A DNA stretch of 64,000 bases from JBBIPA01 sp963775935 (GCA_963775935.1 CAVZKR010000002.1:310001-374000), one strand, 5' to 3'. Counted from the stretch's first letter, positions 39,639 through 49,228 are shown. The notes: generated by a model not told the origin, from the sequence alone. A program made the numbers and translations.

Positions 39639-42278
39639 TTACTGTTCACCTCCATCAACTAATACTCTTTCAAATTTCAGCCCTGAGGCGTAATCGTAAG
39701 GACGGCTGAATGCCTCAGGATATTTCCTGCGCAGTTCGTCCATATCAGCTACTTTTACGTCTACCAGGAATCCACTCGTCACCATACCGGCACAGTTCTT
39801 GGAAGTAGTATTGTGCGGGCAGATGGTATTGATAGCGCCGCCTCTATCCAATTTGCCAGGCTCCAGAGGATCATACCGTGCTCCATGGTCAATGTAGACA
39901 ATATCTGGCATAATCCTCTCGGTCACATAGGCGCCGCAGAGTACTTCTCCTCTTTCGTTGAAGATGTTAACCACATCTCCGTTCTTGATGCCTCTCTCTT
40001 CAGCGGTCTTGGGGTGAATCCACATAGGCTCATAGAGGTATCCATCCGGTCCTCTGACCTTGCAGGTTTCGATTTCATGGAACCAGTTAACATCATCAAG
40101 CTGAGCATGTACTCTCCACCTGGGATGATTGGAGATTACCAGCAACGGATACTTTTTAGCTCGCTCGCCTTCAATTCTCTCATCGTGGAAATCGCTCTTC
40201 TCTACCCAGTGTGGTACTGGTGGTCTTTCTTTATCATCAGGGAAGTGCTTTGCCAGTCTCTCAGAATAGTACTCCAGCTTGCCGCTCGGGGTGGACATCG
40301 GCCACTTCTCCGGGTTTTCGTAGAACTCTATCATGCCCGCTGGAATTTTCTCCCAGTTCGGGTCGGTGGGCACAACGTAGTACTTCTTCTCCTTGATCTG
40401 TTTCCAGGTACATAACCCTGCCTTTTCCACCCCTGAGCCGTCAAAACCGGTCTTAATCCACTCCTGGATAGACTTGCCCTCAGTATATTTATCCAGCAGC
40501 CCCATCTTATCCGCAATGGCTGCGACTATTTCATAATCGCTCATGGTTTCGCCGCGGGGCTCAATGGCTTTCTCTTCCAGGTAAACACAGTTGTATTGAA
40601 CGGGCCAATGGTCAGCGCCGATATCCTCTTCCTCAAACTTGGTGTTGGACGGCAGGATAATATCGGCGAAGATACTGTCATTTTCCATCCAGGGGTGCTG
40701 AACCAGGATAAACTCAATCTTCGGAAGGCGAATGGCATCGTGGAACGAATTGGCGTCATTCCAGCAGGTGCTGAAACAGGGGGTATCAGTCCAGAGCATG
40801 TGTAGTTCCGACTTGCCTGGTAATGGATACTTATAGTGTATAAACTGGTCTTCGACAGGGTCCATCTGGTCCGAACTGCCATAAATATCGTAAGTGCCGC
40901 TCATAATGACATCGTGCAGAATCGTTTTAGGAATCATTGACTTCTGTTTCCACATGAATGGGATATAACCCCGATAGGCGGCGTTAACCATGGGACGTAG
41001 CACCGAGGTCGGGGTTAGCATTCCCATTACTTTCCCCTTACCTTCTCTCATTCGGACGTAACTGCCGAGCATTGTTCCCTCTACGAAGGTAAGCTGGTTG
41101 CAGCCAGGCCTGCCCAAACCCTGCATGCCCAGAAGGCAGATCTCCATGCGAGCGGGCTCGCTGGAATATGGGCCTCGAATATAAGGGCCTCCATAGCCGT
41201 GGGCTACGGTGGTTTTCTTTTTTGACCAGGCGCGGGCAAGGGCTTTGATAGTACGCGAAGGTACGCCGCACTTTGCGGCAGCCCAGGTTGGCGTTTTGGC
41301 AACGCCATCTTCCTTGCCCAGGACGTAATCGGCGAATTTATCGAAGCCGACCGTATGTGTCTTGATATATTCTTTATCGTAGGTATCTTCAGTGAGCCAG
41401 ACATAAGCGATGGCTAATTGCAGAGCTACGTCAGTGTTGGGTAATATGGGAATCCATTTATCAGCGTGGACAGCTGCGCCATAGTTTAAATCGGGGCAAA
41501 TATATATCTGCTTGATACCCAGCTCGGTATACCAGTAGCACATTATGCTGGGCAGACAGCCACCTCCAAAACCCCATGGTGTGGTCTCCGGGTCACCGCC
41601 CTGGCAGATAAGCATCTCGGTGTTCTTGGCAACATCATTGTAGAGATTTGAACTGAATTCCATATTGAGGCCTACTGGCTCATTGCCCCAGACATGTTTG
41701 GCGCCCCAGTACCAGCCTTCCCAGCTATCAGGATTACGTATCTGCTGGGTGTAGCCACCAAGGTGTCGCATCAGATAGGTGGAGCAACCGTGGGAAGCAT
41801 GAACCACTTTGCCCTCTCCATGACCTTCTGCCTGCAGGCAGACACCTTCGGGTCCGTATTTTTTGATGATTCTCTTGATTTCACTGGCGACGATATCAAG
41901 AGCTTCATCCCAGGAGATTCTCACATATTTACTATTCCCGCGATTCTGAGTATTTCTCTCTCCTTTCGGGTCCCAGTCGACTCTCTTTAATGGATAGAGA
42001 ATGCGGTTGGGTGAATAAATTCTCTTCTTGTAACCAATTCCATGGGGAGGAACGGGACTCTTCAGAGGGGGTATAAACGTTTTACCACGAGCTTCATATT
42101 TCCAGGGATTGAATTCCTCTGGTTTATACTTCCAATCGTAGTGTAATGGCCTGATTCTAACTATCTTGCCGTCCTTTACGTCGATACAGCATACATTTGA
42201 GTTGTCGCCGAAAGAACTAAAACAGGTACCTTTGATAACCGTTTTATCGACAGTGGTGAGTTTCTTTTTTTCTGGCAT
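39639..42278 (-). CDS. Transhydroxylase-type large subunit 4
   Basis: An 879-residue AthL-like catalytic subunit forming a complete pair with subunit 4. Mo-ligand S185 and acid D184 are in IRNPDSWEGWYWGAKHVWG, with H153 in GHGE. Cofactor loops GGDPETTPWGFGG and DLNYGAAVHADKWI and the C-terminal DRGGAINTICPHNTTSKN are intact. No Tat signal, no N-terminal Fe-S cluster. In the model enzyme the reaction is hydroxyl transfer from a tetrahydroxybenzene cosubstrate to pyrogallol, with no net redox change. Whether this enzyme does the same is unknown. This is the best-preserved of the four units. Confidence 0.87.
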   Translation of the reverse strand: MPEKKKLTTVDKTVIKGTCFSSFGDNSNVCCIDVKDGKIVRIRPLHYDWKYKPEEFNPWKYEARGKTFIPPLKSPVPPHGIGYKKRIYSPNRILYPLKRVDWDPKGERNTQNRGNSKYVRISWDEALDIVASEIKRIIKKYGPEGVCLQAEGHGEGKVVHASHGCSTYLMRHLGGYTQQIRNPDSWEGWYWGAKHVWGNEPVGLNMEFSSNLYNDVAKNTEMLICQGGDPETTPWGFGGGCLPSIMCYWYTELGIKQIYICPDLNYGAAVHADKWIPILPNTDVALQLAIAYVWLTEDTYDKEYIKTHTVGFDKFADYVLGKEDGVAKTPTWAAAKCGVPSRTIKALARAWSKKKTTVAHGYGGPYIRGPYSSEPARMEICLLGMQGLGRPGCNQLTFVEGTMLGSYVRMREGKGKVMGMLTPTSVLRPMVNAAYRGYIPFMWKQKSMIPKTILHDVIMSGTYDIYGSSDQMDPVEDQFIHYKYPLPGKSELHMLWTDTPCFSTCWNDANSFHDAIRLPKIEFILVQHPWMENDSIFADIILPSNTKFEEEDIGADHWPVQYNCVYLEEKAIEPRGETMSDYEIVAAIADKMGLLDKYTEGKSIQEWIKTGFDGSGVEKAGLCTWKQIKEKKYYVVPTDPNWEKIPAGMIEFYENPEKWPMSTPSGKLEYYSERLAKHFPDDKERPPVPHWVEKSDFHDERIEGERAKKYPLLVISNHPRWRVHAQLDDVNWFHEIETCKVRGPDGYLYEPMWIHPKTAEERGIKNGDVVNIFNERGEVLCGAYVTERIMPDIVYIDHGARYDPLEPGKLDRGGAINTICPHNTTSKNCAGMVTSGFLVDVKVADMDELRRKYPEAFSRPYDYASGLKFERVLVDGGEQ

Positions 42279-42704
42279 GGTTCCTCCTTTCTATGTTAAC
42301 TTATAAAATGCTTTCGCAATCAATCGAGCTCAAAATCACATAGCACCTCCTTATTAAGGTGTTCAAGAAATCAAAGATGTGTTGTTATGTGGTAGTGTAA
42401 GAGGTTTCGATTATACCACAATTTTCTACCGCAATACTATACCATAAATTTTTTATTGCACTAAATTTCTCGTGGTTGTAGCTGCGAGGTCAGATTACGA
42501 TGGGATGCCAGTAGTAATCAGCGATATTTCTCTGCATCGCCTTAACTATTCCTACACTGAAATCCTAGTCGATGGTAAAAGAAGTAGACAAAAACTTCGT
42601 TGGGGAATGTTATACCATCATTGTCAATATACTAACTAAACATATACAGAATTGGCAACACTTCCAATATATAGTTGATATGCTCACAACGGTTGCTTTA
42701 ACCG
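42279..42704 (-). promoter_or_regulatory. 426-bp gap with a probable promoter for large subunit 4
   Basis: On the minus strand an extended -10 element TGGTATAAT ends at 42410 and a similar TGGTATAGT lies about 30 bases upstream. No good -35 is seen. The implied leader is about 120 bases. The rest of the gap is AT-rich and holds no credible gene, RNA structure or remnant. Confidence 0.4.
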
Positions 42705-43673
42705 TTACTTGTTTAAATGTAGCAATCTTTTGGCATTATTTTCGAAAATCTGCTTTCTCTCACTAGTGGAGATTGACATCTCCATAATTCCTCCTATAGC
42801 TTCATTTATTACATCTCTGCCAAAAGGCATATCCGTCCCGAAAAGCATACGGCTAGCACCGAAGAAAGCATAACCACACTCAAGTACTGGTTTACCTCCA
42901 ATATTTGCGGTATCTCCATAAAACATGCGGAAGTATTCAATAGGTTCCTTAGTAAACTTGCTCGTATTTGAAGAGGCGGATTGTTTAATTATTGGGTAAA
43001 TCCAGTTGGAGACCCTTTTCCCCAGAAATGGCATCCCTCCCCCACAGTGATGGGTAACAAATTTTATATTCGGATATCGTTCTAAAACCCCGCTGCATAC
43101 TAAGCGAGACATAGCCAGTTGTGTTTCATAGGGCCAGCCTAAAGATCCATACAGCTTATATTTGGAACTGCTTTCCGTGTTATAATCTGGTACGGTTATG
43201 TCTCGTCGAGGATGAATCCAGATAGGTAAGTCGCACTCCTCCATCTTTTGGTAAAGAGGCCAAAATTCCGGGGAGTCCAGTGGCTTACCATTGATATTGC
43301 TGTAGATAAGCACTCCTCTTAACGATAATTCCTTTATCGCCCTATCTGTTTCCCTTAATGCTGCCTCCATGTCGTTCATTGGTAGATTGGCTACACCAGC
43401 AATAAAACGGCTATGGTGCTTTGCTATTAATTCGGCTAGTTCGTCGTTTCCTCTACACGCAAGGTCAATCGCTTTTCCAGGCTCAGCTACAGCTTCCACT
43501 GGTGGTATGGAAAAAGTCAACACCTGAACGTAATCATCGTACTTATCTATTATCCGAAACCGCTGTTCCAAATCCCACAAGGCCGGGTTTATTTCCATGT
43601 TCATTGGGCAGTATTTCTTAATAATATCCCAGTATTTTGGAGGAAAAATATGTGTGAAGATGTCTATTTTCAT
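42705..43673 (-). CDS. Amidohydrolase-2 family protein (ACMSD/decarboxylase-like) A
   Basis: A 322-residue TIM-barrel metal enzyme of the group that includes ACMSD and gamma-resorcylate decarboxylase. It starts MKIDIFTHIFPPKYW, so the first His of the usual HxH is Phe. Other metal-site segments are present: PIWIHPRRD, KFVTHHCGGGMPF and FGTDMPFGRD with the catalytic Asp. In this family such enzymes remove carboxylates from hydroxylated aromatic acids, which fits the nearby transhydroxylase-type proteins. It is transcribed after the cupin gene. Confidence 0.82.
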   Translation of the reverse strand: MKIDIFTHIFPPKYWDIIKKYCPMNMEINPALWDLEQRFRIIDKYDDYVQVLTFSIPPVEAVAEPGKAIDLACRGNDELAELIAKHHSRFIAGVANLPMNDMEAALRETDRAIKELSLRGVLIYSNINGKPLDSPEFWPLYQKMEECDLPIWIHPRRDITVPDYNTESSSKYKLYGSLGWPYETQLAMSRLVCSGVLERYPNIKFVTHHCGGGMPFLGKRVSNWIYPIIKQSASSNTSKFTKEPIEYFRMFYGDTANIGGKPVLECGYAFFGASRMLFGTDMPFGRDVINEAIGGIMEMSISTSERKQIFENNAKRLLHLNK

Positions 43674-43754
43674 TTAGTAGTTTCCTTGTTAATAATCTCC
43701 CTCTTATGGGCTATCATTGTACACTTGAAGTTAGTGCTGGAAACCATGAAAAAC

Positions 43755-43802
43755 TGGGTCAATATGGAATGCTAGCTACTGAGTAGCCCCCATATTGACC
43801 CA
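43755..43802 (-). terminator. Long hairpin between cupin and amidohydrolase A
   Basis: A 13-base perfect stem TGGGTCAATATGG / CCATATTGACCCA with a 22-base loop, in the middle of the 197-bp gap. It has no clean T tract, so it may only attenuate or protect the mRNA. Confidence 0.45.
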
Positions 43803-43870
43803 CTATCCAATTAACTCTATGTAACTTCAGGCTAGTCCCGATTCTAGCTCTTTACGCTAATATTTTTGTT

Positions 43871-44347
43871 TTATTTTTGTTTTGCCACTTGTGCCCTCTT
43901 TTTTACGCCCTCGAATGCCCCGGCAAGGTCATGACCAGCACACATCTCAAGAATAGCAAAAACGGGGCGTGGAGGAGAGAACACTTCTATAGTGAGGCTA
44001 GGCTCGAGCGCTTCCATTGAGTGGATCACACGTTTAGGCTCCATATATGAGTCGCCCTTTTCGGCAATGAATGATTCATCACCGATAGTAACTTTCACTT
44101 TTCCTTCCACGACGTAGCTGATCTGTTCCACGTCATGATCATGAGCTACCATCGCGCCACCCTTTTCCCATTCATAAGAAATCATCATCAGGTTCTTGGT
44201 GCATCCGTGAATTCGCCTTTTTGTCCCAAACGCGGTGGGAATAGCAACAAGGCGGCTACCTTTCTTTAGAGGACCGGTCGGCTTAAAATCCATTGCGGAA
44301 AGAAGGTCACCCAGTGTATAGTCGGCACATTTATCTATTTCAGACAT
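43871..44347 (-). CDS. Cupin-domain protein
   Basis: A 158-residue single-cupin protein. The metal motif is AHDHDVEQISYVVEGKVKVT (residues about 72-91), and the second His is in RVIHSME. Before it lies an unusual segment GTKRRIHGCTKNLMMISYEW. Such small cupins act as isomerases, dioxygenases or sensors; in a cluster for aromatic acids a ring-related reaction is possible but unsupported. It lies between the binding lipoprotein gene and amidohydrolase A. Confidence 0.78.
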   Translation of the reverse strand: MSEIDKCADYTLGDLLSAMDFKPTGPLKKGSRLVAIPTAFGTKRRIHGCTKNLMMISYEWEKGGAMVAHDHDVEQISYVVEGKVKVTIGDESFIAEKGDSYMEPKRVIHSMEALEPSLTIEVFSPPRPVFAILEMCAGHDLAGAFEGVKKRAQVAKQK

Positions 44348-44454
44348 AACGAATCTCCTTTTCTATTGTTTTTTAGCCAAATTATGGTGAGGAATATTTA
44401 GAGAAACCAGCCACCTGCATTCTACATTATTAAACCTTTACCTCCTTTCATCAA

Positions 44455-44530
44455 CTATATTTTCAAGCGTATGAGCCTCTTGACATTATCTTCATAAACT
44501 TTCTTCTTAATCCATTTCTGAGATGCTCAT
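44455..44530 (-). pseudogene. C-terminal vestige of an amidohydrolase
   Basis: The minus strand reads SQKWIKKKVYEDNVKRLIRL then KI and a stop. This matches the C-terminal helix of the amidohydrolases in this window (ERKQIFENNAKRLLHLNK). No credible remains of the upstream part are seen in the 390-bp gap, which otherwise holds only the terminator at 44653-44729. Confidence 0.5.
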
Positions 44531-44652
44531 TTTTCTATGAACTTTCTAGCTGTAAGACTCTCCAAAATCAAGCTAGCAGGGCTGAAGAGAAACTGCTTGG
44601 TGCAAATAGGCAATACCAAGTCTGAAGCTAATCTGTCGACAACTGCTTAACT

Positions 44653-44729
44653 ATAGTAAAAGGGTGGTAGAACCTCTATTCCTTCGCCAGAGCTTGCCTT
44701 CCCTTTGCGATCTGCCACCCTTTTACTAT
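44653..44729 (-). terminator. Terminator after the binding lipoprotein gene
   Basis: A 19-base stem with one G-T pair: ATAGTAAAAGGGTGGCAGA (minus strand, 44729-44711) against TCTACCACCCTTTTACTAT (44671-44653), separated by a 39-base loop. It lies eight bases after the stop of the 44737-45963 gene. Confidence 0.65.
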
Positions 44730-44736
44730 TGATAGT

Positions 44737-45963
44737 CTAGAAACCTTCCAAGGGTACGTTTTCATAGGTAAAAACTGGAATAAACGCGAATTCGTTATTC
44801 ACTTTGCCAATTTTGACAATATAGACGTTGCGGATGGCAATTCTCTTCTCCTGGTCAAAGCGTATCCGTCCCTCAGGGGCTTGTATATCGACAGCCATCA
44901 GAGCTTGGCGCAGCTTCTCTGGTGTGGTGTCGCCTCCTGCGGCCTTCAATGCTTCGTAAGCTACCCTGGCACCAGTATATGCCTGTGCCTCGGATACACC
45001 TGGCTCCTTGCCGAACTTTGCTCTAAAAGCCTCAAGGAATGGCTTATTGCCAGCACTTTCAATCAGAGAGGAATAGAGGGTACCGGTCATGTCACCGATG
45101 TATGCTTCGGCAACTTGCGGCGCTAAGCTTTTTAATACATCTCTTTCGAAGAAGTTACCATAAAATGCAGCTATCAATGGCATTTTCTTACGGATACCAA
45201 ATTCATAATACTGGGCTAGAAATGTTGCCGCACTGGTACCTGGAAACCACGCAACGACACCATCAGCATCTTTGAAATTGGGAAAATATGATGCGAAGTC
45301 AGTAGCAGTTATTGGTGGATATTGTTCAGAGACTATTTTCCCACCCTGTTTAGTGAAACCTTTGACGAAGCTCCCCAAGAAGGTGCGTCCAGAAACCCAG
45401 TCTCCTGTTATCAGATTGAGGGTCTTGACCCCCATCTTTTCATAAGCGTAACGGCCCATAGAGGAAGTTCCTACAGCTTCCGAGCCACCAGATCCAAATG
45501 TCCAATTAAATTGAGCTAACGCAATAGTACTCGCAGTATCTATGATCTGAGGAACCTTGGATTTATCCATGAATTCTGCTACGGGAACCTTTTCCCCCGT
45601 TTGCATCGGACCGAGCAATAAATCAATCTTATCATTTAATACCAGTTTTTTTACTTTGTCGAGAGCTACCTCGGTTTTGGCTGCGTCGTCTTCCACGACA
45701 AATTCTATTTTCCTGCCTCCAACCTCATTGCCCACCTGCTCAAACGCCCAGCGAATAGTGTCTGACTGTGTTTTGCCGATTAATGCAAGTGGACCGGTAA
45801 AAGTATAAAGCAGCCCTATTTTTATTGGTGGTTTAGGCGCAGGAGCAGGGGTAGGCGTAGGAGCGGGAGATGGTGTTGGGGTTGATGGCTGGCTAGCACA
45901 TCCACCGAAAATTAATCCACCCACCAAGATAATCAAGAGCACGGTTAGAAATAGCTTTTTCAT
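44737..45963 (-). CDS. ABC-type substrate-binding lipoprotein (branched-chain amino acid/aromatic type)
   Basis: A 408-residue binding protein of the LivJ/type I periplasmic fold. Lipobox GLIFGGC (Cys 22) is followed by a Pro/Thr/Ala linker (about 23-46) and the ligand domain IKIGLLYTFTGPLALIGKTQ. Relatives bind amino acids, amides, urea or aromatic acids. No permease or ATPase genes adjoin it, so it works with a transporter encoded elsewhere or as a sensor. RBS AAGGAGGA and ATG 45963 fit well. Confidence 0.85.
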   Translation of the reverse strand: MKKLFLTVLLIILVGGLIFGGCASQPSTPTPSPAPTPTPAPAPKPPIKIGLLYTFTGPLALIGKTQSDTIRWAFEQVGNEVGGRKIEFVVEDDAAKTEVALDKVKKLVLNDKIDLLLGPMQTGEKVPVAEFMDKSKVPQIIDTASTIALAQFNWTFGSGGSEAVGTSSMGRYAYEKMGVKTLNLITGDWVSGRTFLGSFVKGFTKQGGKIVSEQYPPITATDFASYFPNFKDADGVVAWFPGTSAATFLAQYYEFGIRKKMPLIAAFYGNFFERDVLKSLAPQVAEAYIGDMTGTLYSSLIESAGNKPFLEAFRAKFGKEPGVSEAQAYTGARVAYEALKAAGGDTTPEKLRQALMAVDIQAPEGRIRFDQEKRIAIRNVYIVKIGKVNNEFAFIPVFTYENVPLEGF

Positions 45964-46000
45964 TGTTCCTCCTTAATTCGTTAGAATTGACAAAATACAA

Positions 46001-46043
46001 AGGACACTAGCTTAGTTCAATTAATAACTGAAGCTAGTGTCCT
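46001..46043. repeat. Strong hairpin upstream of the binding lipoprotein gene
   Basis: A 13-base perfect stem AGGACACTAGCTT / AAGCTAGTGTCCT, continued by AGTT/AACT after a one-base bulge, lies 38-80 bases upstream of the ATG and between the gene and the insertion sequence. It could be a leader structure or the end of a transcript reading from the insertion sequence side. Confidence 0.5.
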
Positions 46044-46158
46044 CTTCAGTAGCACCTTTTTCTGCCACCCATCCTCTTAAATTCTCAGCGTAAATATAAT
46101 ATTGTAACTTTTTTCTATGACGGGTTCCTATTATATTAATTCCGTAGTTGTGTGTCAA

Positions 46159-47452
46159 TGCACCGCATTGACTCATAATTAAAGTTACCGAAAATGGAGT
46201 GGTTGCGTCAAAATTAGTGTTACCGAAGGAGGTTAAAGGTGACACGACGCAGTATATTGGAATATGTGCAGGCACTACGGCTCCGGTACTCACGGGCGTC
46301 AAAAGCAGAAAAAGGTAAGATATTGGACGAATTTACGCAAGTTACAGGTCGGCACCGTAAAGCAGCTATCAGGCTATTAAACAGAGCAAACCAGCCCAAG
46401 ATAAGCAAAGGACGCGGTCGACCAAGGAGATACGCCTCTGATGTGGCAGGGATGCTGAAAGCAGTCTGGGAAGTTAGCGACCGGCTATGCTCCAAACGTC
46501 TTCAGCCTTTCCTTCCAGAGATGGTGAAGGTGCTCCGGCAATATGGTGAGCAACGGATAAATGCCTTTCTAGAAGAGCAACTCTGCCAGATGAGCCCGTC
46601 CACTATAGACCGATTGTTACGACCATATCGAAAGATTGGAGGTCGGAAATCGTTTTCCACTACTCGGCCGGGCAGCCTGCTGAAGAGCTGTATACCTATC
46701 AGGACATTTGCTGACTGGCAAGAGAACAAGTCTGGATTCATGGAGACAGACCTCGTAGCTCACTGCGGGGAGAGTGTGGAGGGCTTTTACCTGAACACAC
46801 TCTGCGCCGTAGATGTTGCCAGCGGCTGGACGGAATGTCTGCCAGTGTGGGGTAAATGGCAAGAGAAGGTACGGCAGTCGGTACACCGTATGAGACAGCA
46901 TCTTCCCTTCCCTCTACTGGGAATAGACTCGGACAACGGTAGCGAGTTCATTAACCGCTGCTTCTATAATTATTGCCGTGATGAGAAGATCACCTTCACG
47001 AGGTCTCGTTCCTACAAGAAGAATGATAGCTGTCACGTTGAGCAGAAGAATGGCAATGTGGTACGCCGCTTGGTGGGATACGAACGGTATGCCTCTAAAG
47101 CCGCTTTTGAATGTCTGGGGAGGGTATATGACCTGGCTCGGTTGTACATTAACTTCTTTCAGCCAACTATGAAGCTTGTGTCTAAGAGCAGGCACGGGGC
47201 CAAAGTCCGCAAAGTCTATGATACCGCTCGGACTCCCTACCAGCGCTTGGTGCAATCAGGTATACTTACAGAAGCTAAGCAGACTGCGCTGGCAGCTACT
47301 TACCACGGATTGAACCCCGTACTCCTTCTGAAGCAGATAAACGACAATCTGGAGAAATTGTGGCGGCTAGCAGAGCGTCCTGGCTCGGTAACCGGAATTA
47401 TGAGGCAATAAGAAGGTCTTCGGTAACAGTTTAATTTGACGCAATACGTGCA
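46159..47452 (+). mobile_element. Insertion sequence with duplicated left end
   Basis: The element is about 1.29 kb. The right end (47452-47418 on the minus strand) reads TGCACGTATTGCGTCAAATT and on to TTACCGAAG. The left end has two related copies: an outer one at 46159-46192 (TGCACCGCATTGACTCATAA ... TTACCGAA) and an inner one at 46203-46228 (TTGCGTCAAAATTAGTGTTA ... CGAAG). No target-site duplication is obvious. It separates hyuB from the binding lipoprotein gene of the same strand. Confidence 0.7.
46239..47411 (+). CDS. DDE (rve-type) transposase
   Basis: A 390-residue transposase. An N-terminal helix-turn-helix part (about 1-110, with RHRKAAIRLLNR) is followed by an integrase core with DDE residues in METDLVAHCGES, LGIDSDNGSEFIN and CHVEQKNGNVVRR. 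It starts with GTG 46239 behind GAAGGAGG. It belongs to the retroviral-integrase superfamily as used by IS3, IS481 and ISNCY-type elements; I cannot name the IS family. The gene is intact, so the element may still move. Confidence 0.85.
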   Translation: MTRRSILEYVQALRLRYSRASKAEKGKILDEFTQVTGRHRKAAIRLLNRANQPKISKGRGRPRRYASDVAGMLKAVWEVSDRLCSKRLQPFLPEMVKVLRQYGEQRINAFLEEQLCQMSPSTIDRLLRPYRKIGGRKSFSTTRPGSLLKSCIPIRTFADWQENKSGFMETDLVAHCGESVEGFYLNTLCAVDVASGWTECLPVWGKWQEKVRQSVHRMRQHLPFPLLGIDSDNGSEFINRCFYNYCRDEKITFTRSRSYKKNDSCHVEQKNGNVVRRLVGYERYASKAAFECLGRVYDLARLYINFFQPTMKLVSKSRHGAKVRKVYDTARTPYQRLVQSGILTEAKQTALAATYHGLNPVLLLKQINDNLEKLWRLAERPGSVTGIMRQ

Positions 47453-47491
47453 CTGCACTTTAAGGTGATTTTATGTCTTACTCCCGTTTAT

Positions 47492-49228
47492 TTACCCTCT
47501 GAGCTTCTGTGTCGCTTTTTTATCAATTTCCAGAGTATCAGGTGTTATAATTACCTTATATATCTCTTTCGCCATCTGAATAGAGACCAGCTCATTCTTA
47601 ACGTCCATTCTGACAGCCTCGGGGTTTCTTTCCTCGGGACGTCCCACGCCAGCACCACCACCGGTAAGTGTTACTAGGTGGTTCCCGGTTTTCATCTCCA
47701 CAGGAATATGCGGATGAATGATGTCAGTCTTCTCCTTGTTTCGAAGAACATAAGCTTTATTTAAAGGAGACGACAAACCGTCTTGTTGCCCCGGCGCTTG
47801 AGTATAAAATCCACTCCATGGTCCTCCGATACTCGTAGCATCACCTCCCATATTAACAGCTTCCCATATCACACCAGGTGAGCCACGCCATTTTCCGGCA
47901 CCATGTGAATCAGTTCTAAATTCGTATCTTTCGAGGTCCCAGGGGAACCTCGCCATCTCTTCCTCAACGTCGGACTTGCCCACAACTCCGAGGGTGCCCA
48001 TATCGCAACTACACTGGTAGCCATCATAACCGCTCACGGCACCAGCACCAGCAGCGGGGCCAAACGATGTATAGACATAAAATCCATTTGTTCTTGGGTC
48101 ATTACCTACCATCAAAGCGCCGATCAAGCGTGAATAAGAGGCTATCGCTTTATCTGGTAATGCCTGCGATAGTACCGAAAGAACGGTTTCAATAAGTAGA
48201 CCTCCAGTTACCGCAGGTGCAGCTGCGGTTAGAGCACCCGGATGCGCGTCAACGATAGTACCCTTCTTTGTTACCACGTGAACCGGTCTCAAGCTCCCTT
48301 CATTGTGATAGGCACTAAGCTCTGTGCCCAAGAAGAGGAAGGTAGTGCATAGGGTATTGCTCAGGGTTTGATGGTAGTGTGAATTGATCATGCCCTTAAC
48401 CTGCGCGTCAGTATCAGAAAAATCAAAGGTCAGTTCACCATTCTTGATAGTAAGTTGGCATCTCATCGTTACCGGAACACCCATAGTAGACCCGTCGTCA
48501 TCCGTCTGCACCTCAGCATAGTAGGAACCTTCAGGCCACTTGACTATCTCTTTCCGTACTGCCTTCTCCGTGCGCTCAATCATTTCCTCGATGCTAGCAA
48601 ATACCGTTTCTTTACCATATCGGCCGAGCAATTCTTGCATTCTCCTTTCGGCCACGGAAGTACTGCCCATGAGAGATGCTATTTCGCGACGCATCATGTC
48701 AGGCAAGCGGTTATTCGACAAAATGAGTTCCAGTACATCTTCACGTAATTTATCTTTCTCTACTACCTTGATGAGGGGGATATTGAGTCCCTCGGCAATG
48801 GAGTCATATGCCAGAAAATGGGAACCGGCATGGGCGCCGCCGACATCGGCAACGTGAGTACCCATGCAGGTGAAGAAGACCAGCTCATCTTTGTAGAATA
48901 TGGGACGGATGAAAACCCAGTCAGCCAGGTGGACAGCTCCATCTGTAGGCAAATTGGTCAGGAACTCATCACCCGGGTAAATCCGCCCCTCGAATTTCTC
49001 CTTGATTCTCCTAATCGAGAACGTGCTCGCTATCAATCGAGGTGGGAAGCCTTCAGGGATTGCTACAATGCGAGCATTGGCATCCCATATACCATATGCC
49101 ATGTCATGAAGTGTAACCACCAGCACATTCGTTGCCGTTCTTTCGGCGGTATCGCGCATCTCACGGCATACTCTCTGAATGAAGTGCCATGTTGTTGCTA
49201 CGGTAATTGGGTCTACTTTTTTCATCAT
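47492..49228 (-). CDS. Hydantoinase B/oxoprolinase-family protein (HyuB-like)
   Basis: A 578-residue HyuB-type subunit of ATP-dependent hydantoinase, 5-oxoprolinase or acetone carboxylase enzymes. Family features are GDEFLTNLPTDGAVHLADWV, the segment FTCMGTHVADVGGAHAGSHF near residue 120 with metal-binding His and Asp, and the end TGGGAGVGRPEERNPEAVR. It is the last gene of the hyuA-dctPQM-hyuB block. Substrate is unknown: a cyclic amide, lactam or ketone taken up by the TRAP system is likely. Confidence 0.88.
   Translation of the reverse strand: MMKKVDPITVATTWHFIQRVCREMRDTAERTATNVLVVTLHDMAYGIWDANARIVAIPEGFPPRLIASTFSIRRIKEKFEGRIYPGDEFLTNLPTDGAVHLADWVFIRPIFYKDELVFFTCMGTHVADVGGAHAGSHFLAYDSIAEGLNIPLIKVVEKDKLREDVLELILSNNRLPDMMRREIASLMGSTSVAERRMQELLGRYGKETVFASIEEMIERTEKAVRKEIVKWPEGSYYAEVQTDDDGSTMGVPVTMRCQLTIKNGELTFDFSDTDAQVKGMINSHYHQTLSNTLCTTFLFLGTELSAYHNEGSLRPVHVVTKKGTIVDAHPGALTAAAPAVTGGLLIETVLSVLSQALPDKAIASYSRLIGALMVGNDPRTNGFYVYTSFGPAAGAGAVSGYDGYQCSCDMGTLGVVGKSDVEEEMARFPWDLERYEFRTDSHGAGKWRGSPGVIWEAVNMGGDATSIGGPWSGFYTQAPGQQDGLSSPLNKAYVLRNKEKTDIIHPHIPVEMKTGNHLVTLTGGGAGVGRPEERNPEAVRMDVKNELVSIQMAKEIYKVIITPDTLEIDKKATQKLRG

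Noticed and set aside
42572..42766. 64-residue plus-strand ORF before amidohydrolase A
   Set aside because: It overlaps the 3' end of the real gene on the other strand and has no ribosome-binding site or family likeness.
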